Positions 20,898-32,395 are shown, counted from the stretch's first letter. The stretch: DNA of 64,000 nt from Halichoerus grypus (GCF_964656455.1 NC_135726.1:9438394-9502393), one strand, 5' to 3'. Notes: generated from the letters alone by a model not told the origin. Translations and numbers: made by a program.

Positions 20898-21384
20898 ACA
20901 CTGTGTAGGAGACAGAACAATGCCACTCCCTCTCTCGAAGGTGCCCAGGTCCTAATCCCCGGAACCTGTGAACACATTTAGGTCACATGGCAAAGAGGAA
21001 TTCAGGCTGCAGGTGAAATGAGATTGCTAATCAACTGAACTTGAAACAGGGAGATTGCCTTGGGTTATCCAGGTGGTCCCAAGGTAATCACAAGGGTCCT
21101 CAACAGCAGAAGAGGGAGGCAGGAGAAGAGAACTAGGGAAAGACCCGGCTACAGAAGAAAAGCAGAGAGATGCAATGTTGCTGGCTCTGAGGGCAGGGCC
21201 ACCGCCAAGGAGTGCGGCTGCCTTAAAGGCAGGGAATAAGACCTCCCCTGGAGCCTCCAGAAAGGAACGCTGCTGACAACGTGCATCTGACTTCTATCCT
21301 ACAGACCTGTGAGACAAGAACTGTATGCTCTTTAGCCACTACATTTGTAGCCAATTGTAACAATAGCAAGAGGACACTAATATA
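20898..21384 (+). mobile_element. MLT1-type MaLR solo LTR
   Basis: 'gtcctaatccccggaacctg', 'gggttatccaggtggtccca', 'ggtaatcacaagggtcctca', 'agcctccagaaaggaacgc' and the end 'aggacactaata' follow the MLT1 LTR consensus in sense orientation over nearly its full length. No internal retroviral genes flank it. Confidence 0.85.
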
Positions 21385-21689
21385 CGTGGATACACTAAGC
21401 ATAACTCCTCAGTCAACCCACTGGTTGCCTCATTTGCAAATGGCCCAGCCCAGTGTAGATCTGCTTTAAAATAATTAAGCCAGACTTTAGGGGTCACGAA
21501 GACAAGAAAGAAATTTTGTATTTGCTATCCTATTACTTTTATCATGGTTTCCTTAAGATTTGTGCTTTTCGGCTGTTCATATTTAATGGACCAGAATCAG
21601 AAATCTATTGAGATGGAATGGCCCACACAGGTCACCTGCCAAGGTAGACAGGGTGCCTCCTGGATAAGGGCAATGGCTCTACCCACATG

Positions 21690-21885
21690 CTTCTGTCCCT
21701 GTCACGCCTCTTACTAGCCATCCTATCTTGAACCAGTTAACCCAAACCCCAGTTTGCTTTGTTGTAAAATGGAAATAATAATAGTCCTAACACCTCAAGG
21801 ATGGTCATCAGGGTGTAAAAAGATAGGACACTATGCATACAGTGCTCAACTCAGCACCCGATACATAGTAAGTGTTTGAAACAAG
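21690..21885 (+). repeat. MIR SINE
   Basis: 'accccagtttgctttgttgt' and 'aaaatggaaataataatagt' form the MIR core, followed by 'acatagtaagtgtttgaa' at its 3' end. Confidence 0.75.
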
Positions 21886-22554
21886 GAAGAAACAGATCTA
21901 TGGGACTTAAGTGATTTGCCAAAGAGCAGAGTTATGTGGCAAAGACAGAAATACAATGCAGTCTCCCTTCCCGGGCTAACGATCTTCCCCTCCAATACCC
22001 TGCGTCTAATACTGTACCTTTCATTGACTCAAACTGGTGGATTTGAGTCCACATTGGCTTAAATATCAAGGACAATCCTCTTAATTTAACCCCGTTGTCA
22101 TACAGGTCTCTATAAAGCTGTTTGAATAGAATTAAGTACCAAACACTGTCACAGCAACGGGACTAAAATATAAAGAGCCGAGGCACAGGTTCCCATCTAG
22201 CTCCAAATGTTTAAACTGAACAGAAAAGAGTATTTATTCACTGGTGACATTCAACCCATTTTCATGGAGATAAGGTGGCTCATTAACAAACAAAGACATG
22301 AAATCAAACTAAGAAACCAACTGAGGGTCAAACTGCAAAGCCCAGCCGGACATTACAGTTACAAAGAGACCAAGACCTAGCCTGGCACTCCACAGGCTCA
22401 GCAACCCCAGCAGGGACGGAGGACGTGAATGATAGGAAAGGAAAGCACTGGGCGGTACGGGAGAAACGCTGTTATTCAGAGGAAGGTGCCCTCCTGGGGG
22501 GCTGAGGACCAGAAAGGCTTCAGGGGACGTCCGACTTGAATAGAGGGACACACT
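21886..22554. other. Unique sequence, nothing recognised
   Basis: No gene or named repeat is recognised. Minus-strand open frames near 22309-22626 overlap the MIR and are chance. Confidence 0.4.
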
Positions 22555-22760
22555 AATGACAGCAATGCTGAGTGCCAGGCACTGTGCTCGGTGACTTACA
22601 GGGCTTGTCATCCAACCCTCACACAAACCCTAATCGGTGGGAACAATTATAAACCACGGTTTACACATGATGAAACTGAAGTTCAAAGAGGTTCGGCACT
22701 TGGCCAAAGATCACACAGGTAGGAACTGGAGGGGCTTGGACTTGGACCCTTCAGTCTGAC
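22555..22760 (-). repeat. MIR SINE
   Basis: 'gctgagtgccaggcactgtg', 'catgatgaaactgaagttca' and 'ggccaaagatcacacaggta' are the reverse complement of MIR. Confidence 0.85.
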
Positions 22761-22799
22761 CTTGAAAGTACTGATACTCCTGGCAAGAGGAAGAGCAGT

Positions 22800-23120
22800 G
22801 AGCCTGTGGCAGGGACGGGGATCCTGAGACCTGAGGGCCCGGGAGGTCAGTCTGAACTGTGGGACCGGCGTGGCACCAGCCATGAGCCCAGATGTACAGT
22901 CACAGCACAGGTGGCCGGGAGACGAGGTGCTTCTGCCCCAGAACATTGGTTGGACCTCATTTCAGTGCTCCGAAGGGCCGAGGCAGCCCTACCAGGGAGG
23001 CGCAGGGCACAGCGTGACATGTTGATCAGCTCCTGCTGTGCAGTGGGGCCCGTCCCCTCACACCTGGGACAGGTCTCAGACAGCCTCCTGAAACCGCCCT
23101 GGGGGCCCCAGAGGCCCTGA
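22800..23120. other. GC-rich unique segment
   Basis: About 320 bases, visibly GC-rich, with a dozen or so CpGs and an open frame of 104 codons on the plus strand. The peptide is not recognisable. The CpG density is too low to claim a CpG island, and the open frame is explained by composition. Confidence 0.35.
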
Positions 23121-23384
23121 GGTCTCCAGAGCTTGTCACTCAGGCACCGAATACACTTAGTCTAATTGGATATTATTCCTCTTTTATGAAGCGAAGCAGG
23201 TTGTTACCCAGTTCCCTGGGTAAGACACCTGCAGCTTCATTTTGCAATTCCATCTCCCTGGTATTTGTCATGGCACAGAAGTGAAATCTTTGTGTCGCTG
23301 GTCCCCGATGTCATCTTCTTCTGTTTAAAACATAGGTGCTATGCCAGGTCTTTTTAAATCTGTAAGAGCTTTTCCATCCTCTCC

Positions 23385-23400
23385 AAAAAAAAAAAAAAAA
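23385..23400. repeat. A-homopolymer (16 nt)
   Basis: A pure A-run. Confidence 0.9.
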
Positions 23401-23449
23401 TCCTGCAATATCTGACCAATTATTTTCTAACCCACATTAAAAATAGATG

Positions 23450-23855
23450 CCATTTCCACTGCCACGGTGGCAGTTATTAAAACTGCTCACAGCTGTCCTT
23501 GTTTCTGTTCTTCAGTTCTGTGGGGCACATAGTAGGCTTGCACCTCCCTGTCCTTTCGAAGTTCAGCACAGCTGTGGACTTGTTTGGGCCAACCAACTGT
23601 GGGGGGCAGTAACACTTCTGGGTGGAAGCTTTAAAGGCCAGGCACTGAAGTGCCATGTCCCCTTCTTTCTACTACAAATAACAGAGGCATGTGTAGGAGA
23701 TGGGGCTGAGGTCAGTGACTTTACTGGGCAGAACTCCTTCACCTTCCCATTTCTCATGAGTGAGAAATGAATTGTTTACTGAGTCACAGAGATGTGGGGA
23801 TTTTTATTACGGCAGCACAACCTAATGCCTCCTGACTGGTAAAAGCCATTATAAA
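23450..23855 (+). mobile_element. MLT1-like LTR (older subgroup)
   Basis: 'gggccaaccaactgtggggg', 'cacttctgggtggaagcttt' and 'ttattacggcagcacaacct' occur in the order seen in older MLT1-type MaLR LTRs ('ggccaatgaactgtgg...gtgacacttccgggtgg...tgttacggcagcacaacc'). It is more diverged than the copy at 20898. Confidence 0.65.
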
Positions 23856-24654
23856 CCAGTTCAAGTCCTGTCTTTATATTCTACCTCCTCGTCACAAAGC
23901 TGGCTTTCCTTTTGCCTCCCAGCAGTAAGGGGACCACTCATGAGCTATCAAGGGTGGGTTGGGCAGGTCGCCTAGGTTGTGACATCCATCTAAGTCCCAT
24001 ATCCTTTTTGATTCCTCCCTCTCTATGCAGCATGCCAGCGTACCCTCTTCCTTGGACCTAACCCAGATTCACAGAGCAAGAAAACAGACCTTGGTTTTCT
24101 CCCCACCTGGTCTTGAACGGGTTACAGGTGGGGTCACCAACATTTCAGTTACAAAATGCAAATCCAGGCACAACCAGTCTATTAGTCCTCCCAAGGTTTT
24201 CTAGAATCCAACACGAGGCACACATGTGGTCAAAGAAGGGGTCAGCCCTCTGTTCCCCCGGCAAATCACCATGATTATGGGGCCTGAGTCCTTCCTGAAT
24301 GCCTCAGCGTCGTCTCCTCTGCGGTTGTCCCACCAGCCTAGACTGATCAGTCTCTGCCTTCAGGAAGCATCTTCTGTGGCTACTCCTCCTGTAACAGCAG
24401 CTGGTAGCCGAAGCAGCAGAACGCTGAAATATTCTCAGCCACACTACTGCTGAGGCCAGATGCTGCTCTCTGGAATAAGGATGATATCTCCGCTGAGTGC
24501 CTTAATGGGAAGGACAGTTCATACCCTGTAACCCAAGCAGGAAGCTCACCTGCTAGCTACTCTCACACACCCTTTCCAAATACCCAAAAATAATAGAATA
24601 TGATCAAATAAATATATCTACCATGATGATGAACCAGAGACCTAATATGCCTGA
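23856..24654. other. Unique sequence, nothing recognised
   Basis: No gene or named repeat is recognised. Confidence 0.4.
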
Positions 24655-24765
24655 TTTCTAATGTCCACAGCAAAGTGAAGCTCAGAGGGGTGAAATGGCA
24701 GAGCCCAGATCTGAAGCAGGTTCTTCCAATGCCAGGTTCATTTTCCTCCCACTCTACCAAACTTC
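24655..24765 (-). repeat. MIR SINE fragment
   Basis: 'agtgaagctcagaggggtga' and 'ggcagagcccagatctgaag' match the reverse complement of the MIR body. Confidence 0.55.
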
Positions 24766-24954
24766 CATCCCTTGTGCTTTTTTTTTTGTTTTTTTTTTTA
24801 CCTTTTTGGTAATTTTTGTATTATTCTTCCTGCCAGGAAGATTCTCTCCAATCATATCCATACTGAAAAGCCTCGTTCCTGTTTCCCCTATCAGCTGTTC
24901 CACGTTATCCACACTCACCCTGAACCCCTCCTTCTGGAACATTTTTTCCACAGT

Positions 24955-25345
24955 GTTGATGTCTTCTCTGTTCAGGCTGCTAGAACAAAATATCATAGAT
25001 GGGGTGGCTTAAGTAACACACATGTATGTCTCACAGTTCTGGAGGCTGGAGGTCAAAGATCAAGGTGTCAGTAGATGTATTCCTGGTGAGAGCTCTCATC
25101 TAGGCTTGCAGACAACCACCTCACTGTGTGCTCATAGGCCTTTCCTTGGTGCCCGGAGAGAGCAAGATCTCCCTCTCTTCCTCTTCTTCTAAGAGCTCTA
25201 TTCATATCACAAGGGACTCCCTCTCATGACCTCATCGAACCACAATCACTTCCCAAAGGCCCCACCTCCCCATCTGATCACACGGGCGCTCAGGCTTCAG
25301 CATATGAATCCCGAGAGGACACAAACATTCAGCCCATAACAGTCA
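24955..25345 (-). mobile_element. MLT1-type MaLR LTR
   Basis: 'gctgctagaacaaaatatca', 'ctcacagttctggaggctgg', 'tcaaagatcaaggtgtcag', 'gaccccacctcc'-like text and the end 'aaacattcagcccataacag' follow a MaLR LTR in reverse complement. No retroviral internal region is present. Confidence 0.75.
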
Positions 25346-25544
25346 GCAATGGAATTGGTGCATTAACTATAGGGACACAGTCTCACTGCCTATTTTTTCT
25401 AATTTTTCAAGGGGCCACTCTTTTGCTTCATAACACAGGTCTTGACAATGCACCAGCAGGGCAGTGGCAACAGCGACTGCCTACATCCATGGGCACCTCC
25501 AGATGCAGGGACTTTATTAAGCAGTTCACACAGAAGACGTCCTA

Positions 25545-25705
25545 TCTGTAGGGCTCTCGCCTGAACTCCATAACCTGTCTCTCTCTGCCCCAATGTCACC
25601 TCACCAATGAAGCCTTCCTCAAAAGCCCTAACAAAAGCCATGCTTGGCACACAGTAGGCCCACAATACATATCTGATGAGTGAATTAATGAATAGATGAA
25701 TGGAA
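25545..25705 (+). repeat. L2 LINE 3' end fragment
   Basis: 'ccccaatgtcacctcaccaa', 'tgaagccttcctcaaaagcc', 'cttggcacacagtaggccca' and 'gagtgaattaatgaataga' are L2 3' signatures in the correct order. Confidence 0.75.
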
Positions 25706-28700
25706 AATGCCCTTCAAAGCCAAGTCTGTGGACTCCTTATGATGTGTGAGTCCCATGCGATGGCCATGAGAAGACGCAGCTGGTTCTGTCATCGGCTTCC
25801 TGAGAAGTAACGCCCACCCCAGACTCACAGGAGATCGTAACTGAGCCCGGGGTGACCTGTCCTGTGCCACAAAGCTGGGCCAGGGCCAGAATCAGAACCA
25901 AAAATAAATGGCCTCTAGCTCTCTAGCCTCTCAGTAGGAATATCTGAAGTAGCTTTAATCAAACTTTAGAGGCTCAAATTGCCCACAATTCTAGAAATGC
26001 CTCCAGTTACTATGGATTTATCAGTGAAGAGAATGAAATAAAGAAAATTTGTTTCATAGTTAAAGCCAAGGCCACTTTATCCCAGATGTACTTAAATCAC
26101 TTAGCTCTTAACAGAATCTTTAACTATAAATATACGAAATTTGGTAGTAGGATAGATTAACTACAAAAGGAAATTAACACTGCCTCAGAGAATGGAGATA
26201 ACGTATTAAAGCCACTGATAGGCTACTTCTGAGAATTATAACTGGGTAGACCTAACATTTTTAAATGGATATTAGAGATGATGAAATAGTACGTGGCCAC
26301 CCTCCGAAACGCAATTGAATTTACATTGATTAAGGTAGAGGGAGAAAATCTAGTATTATAGAAGGCCTTATATTAAAAACTTTAAACAAGCCCCAAAATG
26401 ATTCCTTAGGAAATAGGTTTTGGTGACTAAATGGTGTGTCATTAGTCCTCCGGCTAGAAACTGCAGTATTTAGTTCCATTATGAATGTGTGGTGCAGGAT
26501 TTCGTCTGTGGGTACATTAACACTTGCCTTCCAAAGAGACCAGTGGTGGTAACCCAAGTTTGCAGGGCTCTGTCATTAGCCCTGTTTGCATTCTCCAAAG
26601 CAAACCGCCAGTCTCATGATGCACTACATTAAAAATCCTCTGTGGTATCGACTGCCTGAAGCTGATGCTCCCCCGTTAAATACAGCACAGCTCAATTAAC
26701 GGCTCTTCAATATACAATTTAATTTTTCTTTCATCTTGATCCACAGCCTGGCTCAAAATGAGGAATGCTAGAATAGATGTACTTTGAATATTGAAGCAAG
26801 TCTTTATAAATAAACCTATCACACTTGTAATGATTTCTGTCATAACATGACAGAAGAGATGAAGCTCAGCGTCTGGCACTTCTACTCACACGTCATTTTT
26901 CCAACATCACCAGAACCTACAATTTTTTTTTTTTCTTGGCTTCTCCCTAACGCTTTTTTCCAGTTATCCCTGAACGGCATTCTGCTGTTGGAGAAAAGTT
27001 TATCCTTTTTTTTTTTCCTTCCTTGTGTGACAATTCTTCAGAAGGAACAAAGAAAATTACTATTCTGTTACTTATATGTAAGGTAAGGAATGTAACTTAT
27101 AAATGAATTATGAAGGTCTTACCCTTGGAAAGACATACATATTTCATCATAAATGTGATCCATAACACTTATCCACATGCACTATTTATATTTACACATG
27201 ATTATTCAAGGTTTCTTTTAATCTCACCAAGCCCATACTTTCATAAGGAAATCAAACATTCTCCTTTAACCTATAACGCACAAAAGAGAATGTACAAAAG
27301 GTGCTCCCAATTGACCCTGCAACACATACTCTCTCCCTGGATGGAAGGTATTATATTTACAAAGAATGCTGTGAATCCAGTGATTTCTCAAAGGTATACT
27401 AGGCAGTGTTCAAACAGCTCCATGGGCTTGCTGTTGGTCACGAAGAGGCGGCTGTTTCACTTTGGACCAGAGACCGTTTCTTCTGTTTAAACATATTCAT
27501 AAAAACAGACTTGACAACACTTAATGCCCTGGGTAGCAGCAGAGCAGTGGTGACTTGGATTTCTCATGGTCTCTTTGACTGGCTGGGGAAAGAACAGGGC
27601 CCTCCCTCTACAAGTGAATGAAGTATCAGGGGAGACCGGCTAAAACCCCAGTCTCTTTCTGATCAAATCATTCCAGATGGTCTTTTTTAGGCTACAGGAG
27701 AAGGTTTGTTGCCAAGCTGGGTAACGTCATAGTCACGTCACAATGACAAACGACTTATTTAGAATTTACTGGTTTTATCCCAGTGTGTTTTTCATGTTAT
27801 AATTTATAACGTACTTTTAAAATTCAAAATACATTTCAGATTTTTCAACTCATTCAGTGTCTATTAGCATGAAATAGATACAAATAAATACACATATATA
27901 TGTGTTTGTGTGTATATATACACACACAAAAGAACAAGGAACTGACAAAACTACCCATATTTTAAACATCCTCCTTCCATTCTTATTCTTCTTTCCCCGA
28001 TACTGTACTGCTTATACAATTTAGAGGGAACTACACAAAAGCTGTAAGAGACTTTTTAATTGTCAGAGAGAGAGCACTTAGAATTTATAGTAATTAACTA
28101 GTCATTATTTCAAATAAGAACATTAATTGCTATGTTCTGAAAATCTGCAGCATTGCAAAATTTAAAATAAACATTACAAAGATATCATTTACAACTAATC
28201 TATATTTACCATTGAAGTGAGCTTCAAACTATATTTCTTTCTATTATGTTTTTATTGGCTAGAGCACACAGCAAATGGGGTGTGTTACACACAGCTTCCT
28301 AAACACCTAAATTTATAAAACCCAATTACATAAATTAATTAGGACTGAACCATACATTTATGTCTTTGTTTGCAACTGCAACATATTAAACATGACAAAG
28401 TTAATAAGTAGACCCTAAAAGAAAAAACAGTGCCATGTATTCATTTTCCATAACAAATTTTTATGAGATTTAATTTGACTTGTCTAGTCCTAAGGGTCAT
28501 GATTCTTAATAAATATGCAGTTTCTTGCCATTTCATATATACGTAAGGGTATGTTTTTATGGTTCCTAAAGGACCAAGAATGTATAAATTCAAGAGCGTT
28601 TATTTCCAGATCCAGAGATGAAGGGCAAAGAATTACTCAAATGTTATTTCTATCTTGTTCAATTCCTATGCTGTTACCAAAGACAACATTTTGGTAATCA

Positions 28701-29890
28701 GCAGTACACACACAAAATTAAGTGACTGGCCATCATCTAGCTTATCATAGGATACATCCATTAAAATAAGCTTAGTCTTAACTTCAAGGGGGAATAAAAC
28801 ATTGATAGGAGTTGAAGCCAATCAGAAGTAAATGGCTAGAAACAGATAGAATATAATTTTGTAATGCAAAAATCAGAAACCCAAAAATGTGTAATGTATT
28901 TTTTTTTAAAAATCAAATAATCCTATATCATTGTTGTTGAGAATGGTATTTTCCTGCATGGAAAATGCTGAAAGGAAAGAGTGTGATTTTTTAAAAAGGT
29001 AAAAGGAAAAAAGTCTGGGATGAAGATAATCTCTCCCCTTGGCCCCCAGCCAATGCACAGTCCTAACTGAATCATTCATACATGCCCACAAGATTCCCGG
29101 GTTCCGAAATGCAAGCTGGCGGGAGTGTGTGTTTGAGTGCATGCTTTTGACCCGCTTTAAGAGTCTTAGTTACAGGAAAAGTAGTCACTTCGTGAAAAGC
29201 CTGTTCCAGGCCTCTGTCCCGTCACAGCCCCTGGCAAACAAACGAAATTCTTCAGGTCATAGACCACCTTGGCAAGTCAGACGATGCTCCCTGGTTCCCT
29301 GCCCGACCTGTCCTGCTGGTGGAATAAGAGGGATCCCTCAGCAGAATAAACGAGGCGGCAGAGCTCCTCACACCACCACAGGAGGTGAGGCTCCATCTAT
29401 CTTCAAAGGGCCTGACTTCACCTTCCTGAGGCAACATCCTCTCCCAGGACCGTGGGGATGGGAAACAGTGAACAGGGGAAGCACCCTGCAGCCTCGTCCA
29501 CACCCTTCCATCAAGCCTCAGACCCCATTGCTCCATGTGGCTTCTCTACAGGTGCCTCCAGCGCAACGGGACCCACACTCACTCATTTCTCTTCCTCCTC
29601 CTCCTCCTGCACTCTGCTTTCCCGTGAATGTGCAACAACCCAAGCACCACCAGGAAACAGCCTAGATCTCTTCCCTTCCCCGCTTCGGCCATCCCATTGC
29701 CCACCTCAGTGCCAGCTCCTTCACCTCTCTCCAAGTCAGCCCCCCCTCTCCATCCCCACGGTCCTTGCCTCCCCAGCCTCCCACATCTCCTTCTGTGATA
29801 AATGCAAGACTCCTGTACCAACCTTAGCAGGCTAGGCTCCAAATGCTGCCAGAATCGACTTCCCGAATACTCACTGGAGCAAGGACAGAG
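25706..29890. other. Long unique AT-rich stretch
   Basis: About 4.2 kb with no recognised gene or dispersed repeat. The part at 26440-26880 has a conserved-noncoding look (ATTA cores, 'cataacatgacagaa'). The GC-richer CT-rich part at 29200-29850 contains the window's longest open frame (29039-29665), judged to be compositional. Confidence 0.35.
27890..27926. repeat. Two adjacent perfect palindromes in TA/TG repeat
   Basis: 'acacatatatatgtgt' (27890-27905) and 'tgtgtgtatatatacacaca' (27907-27926) are each identical to their own reverse complement and lie one base apart. They arise from (CA)n/(TA)n repeats and could extrude cruciforms. Confidence 0.85.
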
Positions 29891-29899
29891 CTTGCTTAA

Positions 29900-30245
29900 T
29901 TACTGACCGCTGTACACCTCACCCCCATTATAAAACTCACACCCCCAGCAAGCGATTAAGGCTCTTTGTGATATGCCCTACCTTTCCTATTTACTTTCCT
30001 CTCCCGCCACACCTCCAATGTCTGCCTATATCCCAGCTGTCCTGAAGAGCCACGGTCTTCCTAAATGTGCTTTTGCACCTTCAGTCTCCAGACCTTTGCT
30101 CACGGGATGCTATCAGACTGTAATGCCCGTCCTTTTTTTTTTTTTTTTTTTGCTTCTCTTCTCTTTGCTAACTCCTGCCAATTCTTCAAAACTCACTTCT
30201 TCAACCACGTCTTTTCTGACTCCTCCTCCCACTGACCAACTGAAT
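29900..30245 (+). repeat. L2 LINE fragment with T-run insertion
   Basis: 'ttttgcaccttcagtctcca', 'cacgggatgctatcagactg', 'ccaattcttcaaaactcact' and 'cttttctgactcctcctccc' follow the L2 3' region. A T19 run (30133-30151) interrupts it without a recognisable SINE. Confidence 0.65.
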
Positions 30246-30246
30246 T

Positions 30247-30554
30247 AGATATTATGGTGGTGTTCAAATAGTTCTACAAATTCTTTGATAATCCCCTCAA
30301 GAAGTGGAGTCTACCTTCCCTCTCTTCAGTGTGGACTAGATGAGGTGATCCACTTCTAACGAACTGTACGGCATAAACAGTACTGCGGTGTCTCCCTCAC
30401 TCTCTCATTCCTGGATCACTTGCTCTGGAAGAATTATTAGGATTCTCCCCCAGCAGCCCTATGCGGAGGTCCCTGTGGTCTCTACCCAAGAGCTATGCGG
30501 GTGTAACACCTAGGACATGGATCCTCTGGCCCCAGTCAAATCTTCAGATGACAC
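30247..30554 (+). mobile_element. MLT1-type LTR, left part (split by Can-SINE)
   Basis: 'aatcccctcaagaagtggag', 'tctcattcctggatcacttg', 'cagccctatgcggaggtccc' and 'gatcctctggccccagtcaa' are MLT1 LTR in sense orientation. The LTR stops at 30554 and resumes at 30764 after a Can-SINE. Confidence 0.85.
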
Positions 30555-30763
30555 TTTTTTTTTTTTTTTTTTTTTTTCCAGAGAGAGAGAGCAAGCATGG
30601 GGGGTAGGGAGGAGGAACAGAGGAAGAGTAAGAGAGGAACTCAGTCAGACTCTGCACTGAGCAGGGAGCCCGATGTGGGGCTCGATCTCATGACCCTGAG
30701 ATCACGACCTGAGCCGAAACCAAGAAATCAGACACTTAACCGACTGCACCACCCAGGTGCCCC
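30555..30763 (-). mobile_element. Can-SINE inserted in MLT1 LTR
   Basis: The element reads in reverse: a T23 run (the A-tail), then 'agagagagagagcaagcatg' (CT-rich body), then 'tgaccctgagatcacgacct', ending 'gcaccacccaggtgcccc' (tRNA-like head). The MLT1 consensus is interrupted precisely here. Flanks 'agatgacac' and 'agatgccat' probably represent a decayed target duplication. Confidence 0.95.
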
Positions 30764-30930
30764 TAAAGATGCCATCTTGATGGCAACCTCATGAGAGAGC
30801 CTGTGCCAGAACCACCTAGGAAAAGCCACCCCACAATTCCTGACTGACAGAAACTCTGTGAGACAATACATGTTGACTATGAGGGTAACTTTTGGGATAA
30901 TCTGCCATGCAGCAAAAGTAACTACTATAG
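30764..30930 (+). mobile_element. MLT1-type LTR, right part
   Basis: 'cttgatggcaacctcatgag', 'ctgtgccagaaccacctagg' and 'tttgggataatctgccatgc' complete the MLT1 LTR begun at 30247. Confidence 0.85.
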
Positions 30931-30934
30931 GTAC

Positions 30935-31070
30935 CCTCCCAGTGTGCTTCCCCCACACCCTGCATCTCCCTCTGTATCTCTATTACCCAGCACAGCACCT
31001 GGCCCAGTGCTGGCACTGCACACATTTGAGCAATATATGGTAGATGGCCGAATGAACACATCTGTGAGCA
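30935..31070 (+). repeat. L2 LINE 3' end fragment
   Basis: 'cagcacagcacctggcccag' followed by 'ttgagcaatatatggtagat' and 'ccgaatgaac' follows the L2 3' end. Confidence 0.55.
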
Positions 31071-31289
31071 AAGGAACCAACACCATGAGAACCACAGATA
31101 ATACACATGAGATATTCTCACACCAGTTATCTGGATGCTCTACTATGATGTTATGGCAAGATAAACATTTGTAATCAACCTTTACTCACTTTAGAAAGGA
31201 TAGAGGCATTACCATATATCCATAACAACATTTCAAGAGGCTAGACCATCCATCATTTTGGAAATCACTGCTCTAAGGGTCTTTTCTTC

Positions 31290-31440
31290 CCCAATAAAAT
31301 TACCTCTTTATTAAGAGAGAATTCATATACCATGCAATTTTCCCACTCAAAGTGTACAATTCAATGGTTTTTAGTATATTCACTGAACTGTGTAAACATT
31401 ATCACAGTCAGTTTTGGGGTATTTTCATCACCAAATAAAT
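31290..31440 (-). mobile_element. L1M 3' region fragment, antisense
   Basis: 'agagaattcatataccatgc', 'tacaattcaatggtttttag', 'tatattcactgaactgtgta' and 'ggggtattttcatcacc' match antisense L1M 3' sequence. It abuts an L1 fragment in the opposite orientation, so the two are probably separate insertions. Confidence 0.75.
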
Positions 31441-31464
31441 AAATAATTTTTTTCCACTTCCCCA

Positions 31465-31496
31465 TTAAAGAAGTACAAATTAAAATAAGATTCTAC
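31465..31496 (+). mobile_element. L1M fragment, left part
   Basis: 'aaagaagtacaaattaaaat' corresponds to a typical L1 3' ORF2 segment. A Can-SINE inserts at 31497. Confidence 0.6.
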
Positions 31497-31703
31497 ACGG
31501 GCAACTGGGAGGTACAGTTGGTTAAGCATCGGACTCTTGGTTTCGGCTCAGGTCATGATCTCATGGGTCATGGGATCAAGCCCCACGTCGGGCTCCGTCC
31601 TCAGTTGGAAGTCTGCTCGAAGATTCTCTCCGTCTGCCCCAGCCCCCACTCCTGCACACACTCGCTCTCTCTCAAATAGATAATAAATAAATCTTATAAA
31701 AAT
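31497..31703 (+). mobile_element. Can-SINE with perfect 15-bp target duplication
   Basis: The tRNA-like head ('gttggttaagcatcggactc', 'tcaggtcatgatctcatggg') is followed by a CT-rich body and an AATAAATCTT tail. The 15-base 'aaaataagattctac' flanks it perfectly (31482-31496 and 31704-31718), a hallmark of L1-mediated insertion. The head and middle differ from the younger copies, suggesting an older subfamily. Confidence 0.95.
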
Positions 31704-32046
31704 AAAATAAGATTCTACTTTAAAACTGTTAAAATGGCTAAGATCAAAATAAATAAAAGGTAAGAGGATAATACTTTCTGTTGACAAGGCTGTAACAATA
31801 CAGACCTTCTTAGGTAATGCTGGCAAAAAAGCTACTTGATCCAATTCTGGAAAGTATTTGGCAATATGTATCAGCAATGTAAAAATTATGTATACCCTTT
31901 AAACAAATAAGTTCTAAGATTTTATCACTTGGAAGTAACCAAATATGTAATGATTTACGTAGAAGAATGGCCATCAAAGCATTATAATTAAAAATGGGAA
32001 TATAACATAAATATCTAACATGAATAAATAATTAAATAAATTATGG
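31704..32046 (+). mobile_element. L1M fragment, middle part
   Basis: 'ctgttaaaatggctaagatc', 'tctggaaagtatttggcaat' and 'aaattatgtataccctttaa' follow the old L1 3' region between two SINE insertions. Stops are frequent and no protein survives. Confidence 0.7.
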
Positions 32047-32263
32047 GGGTGCCTGGCTGGCTCAGTTGGTTAAGTGTCTGCCTTTAGCTCAGGTAAGGAT
32101 CCCAGAGTCCTGGGATCGAGCCCCATGTCCATTGGGCTCCCTGCTCAGTGGAGAGCCTGCTAGGCTGCTTCTCCCTTTCCCTCTACCCTTCCCCCTCACT
32201 CATGCACTCTCTCTCTCTCTCCCTTCCTCTCAAAATAAATAAAATCTTTAAAAAGAATAATTC
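32047..32263 (+). mobile_element. Can-SINE with 12-bp target duplication
   Basis: Full-length head ('gggtgcctggctggctcagt', 'cctgggatcgagccccatg'), CT-rich body and AAATAAAATC tail. 'aataaattatgg' flanks it at 32035-32046 and 32264-32275. It is the second SINE within the same old L1. Confidence 0.95.
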
Positions 32264-32395
32264 AATAAATTATGGTTTGTTTATGGGATAGAACATGTCC
32301 ATGTGGGTATTTAAGTACACCATGTTTTAAGAACTTTTAATGACATGGAAAATGCTCATAAAATAGTTAAGTAATATAAATATGAAATAGACATT
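32264..32395 (+). mobile_element. L1M fragment, right part
   Basis: 'tttaatgacatggaaaatgc' and 'tcataaaatagttaagtaat' are characteristic of the old L1 3' region and continue the segment interrupted by the SINE at 32047. Confidence 0.75.

Noticed and set aside
22800..23120. Possible CpG island
   Set aside because: GC is raised, but CpG density by eye is too low and the length too short.
20898..25345. Several LTRs in 4.5 kb, considered as one endogenous retrovirus
   Set aside because: The LTRs belong to different subgroups and orientations, and no gag, pol or env-like internal sequence lies between them. They are independent solo MaLR LTRs.
29039..29665. Longest open frame (208 codons, plus strand)
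   Set aside because: It lies in GC- and CT-rich sequence with overlapping open frames on both strands, the peptide is Pro/Ser/His-rich without any recognisable domain, and no splice or promoter context supports it.
30133..30151. T-run considered as the tail of a reversed Can-SINE
   Set aside because: No SINE body follows it on either side; it is a bare T-run in an L2 fragment.
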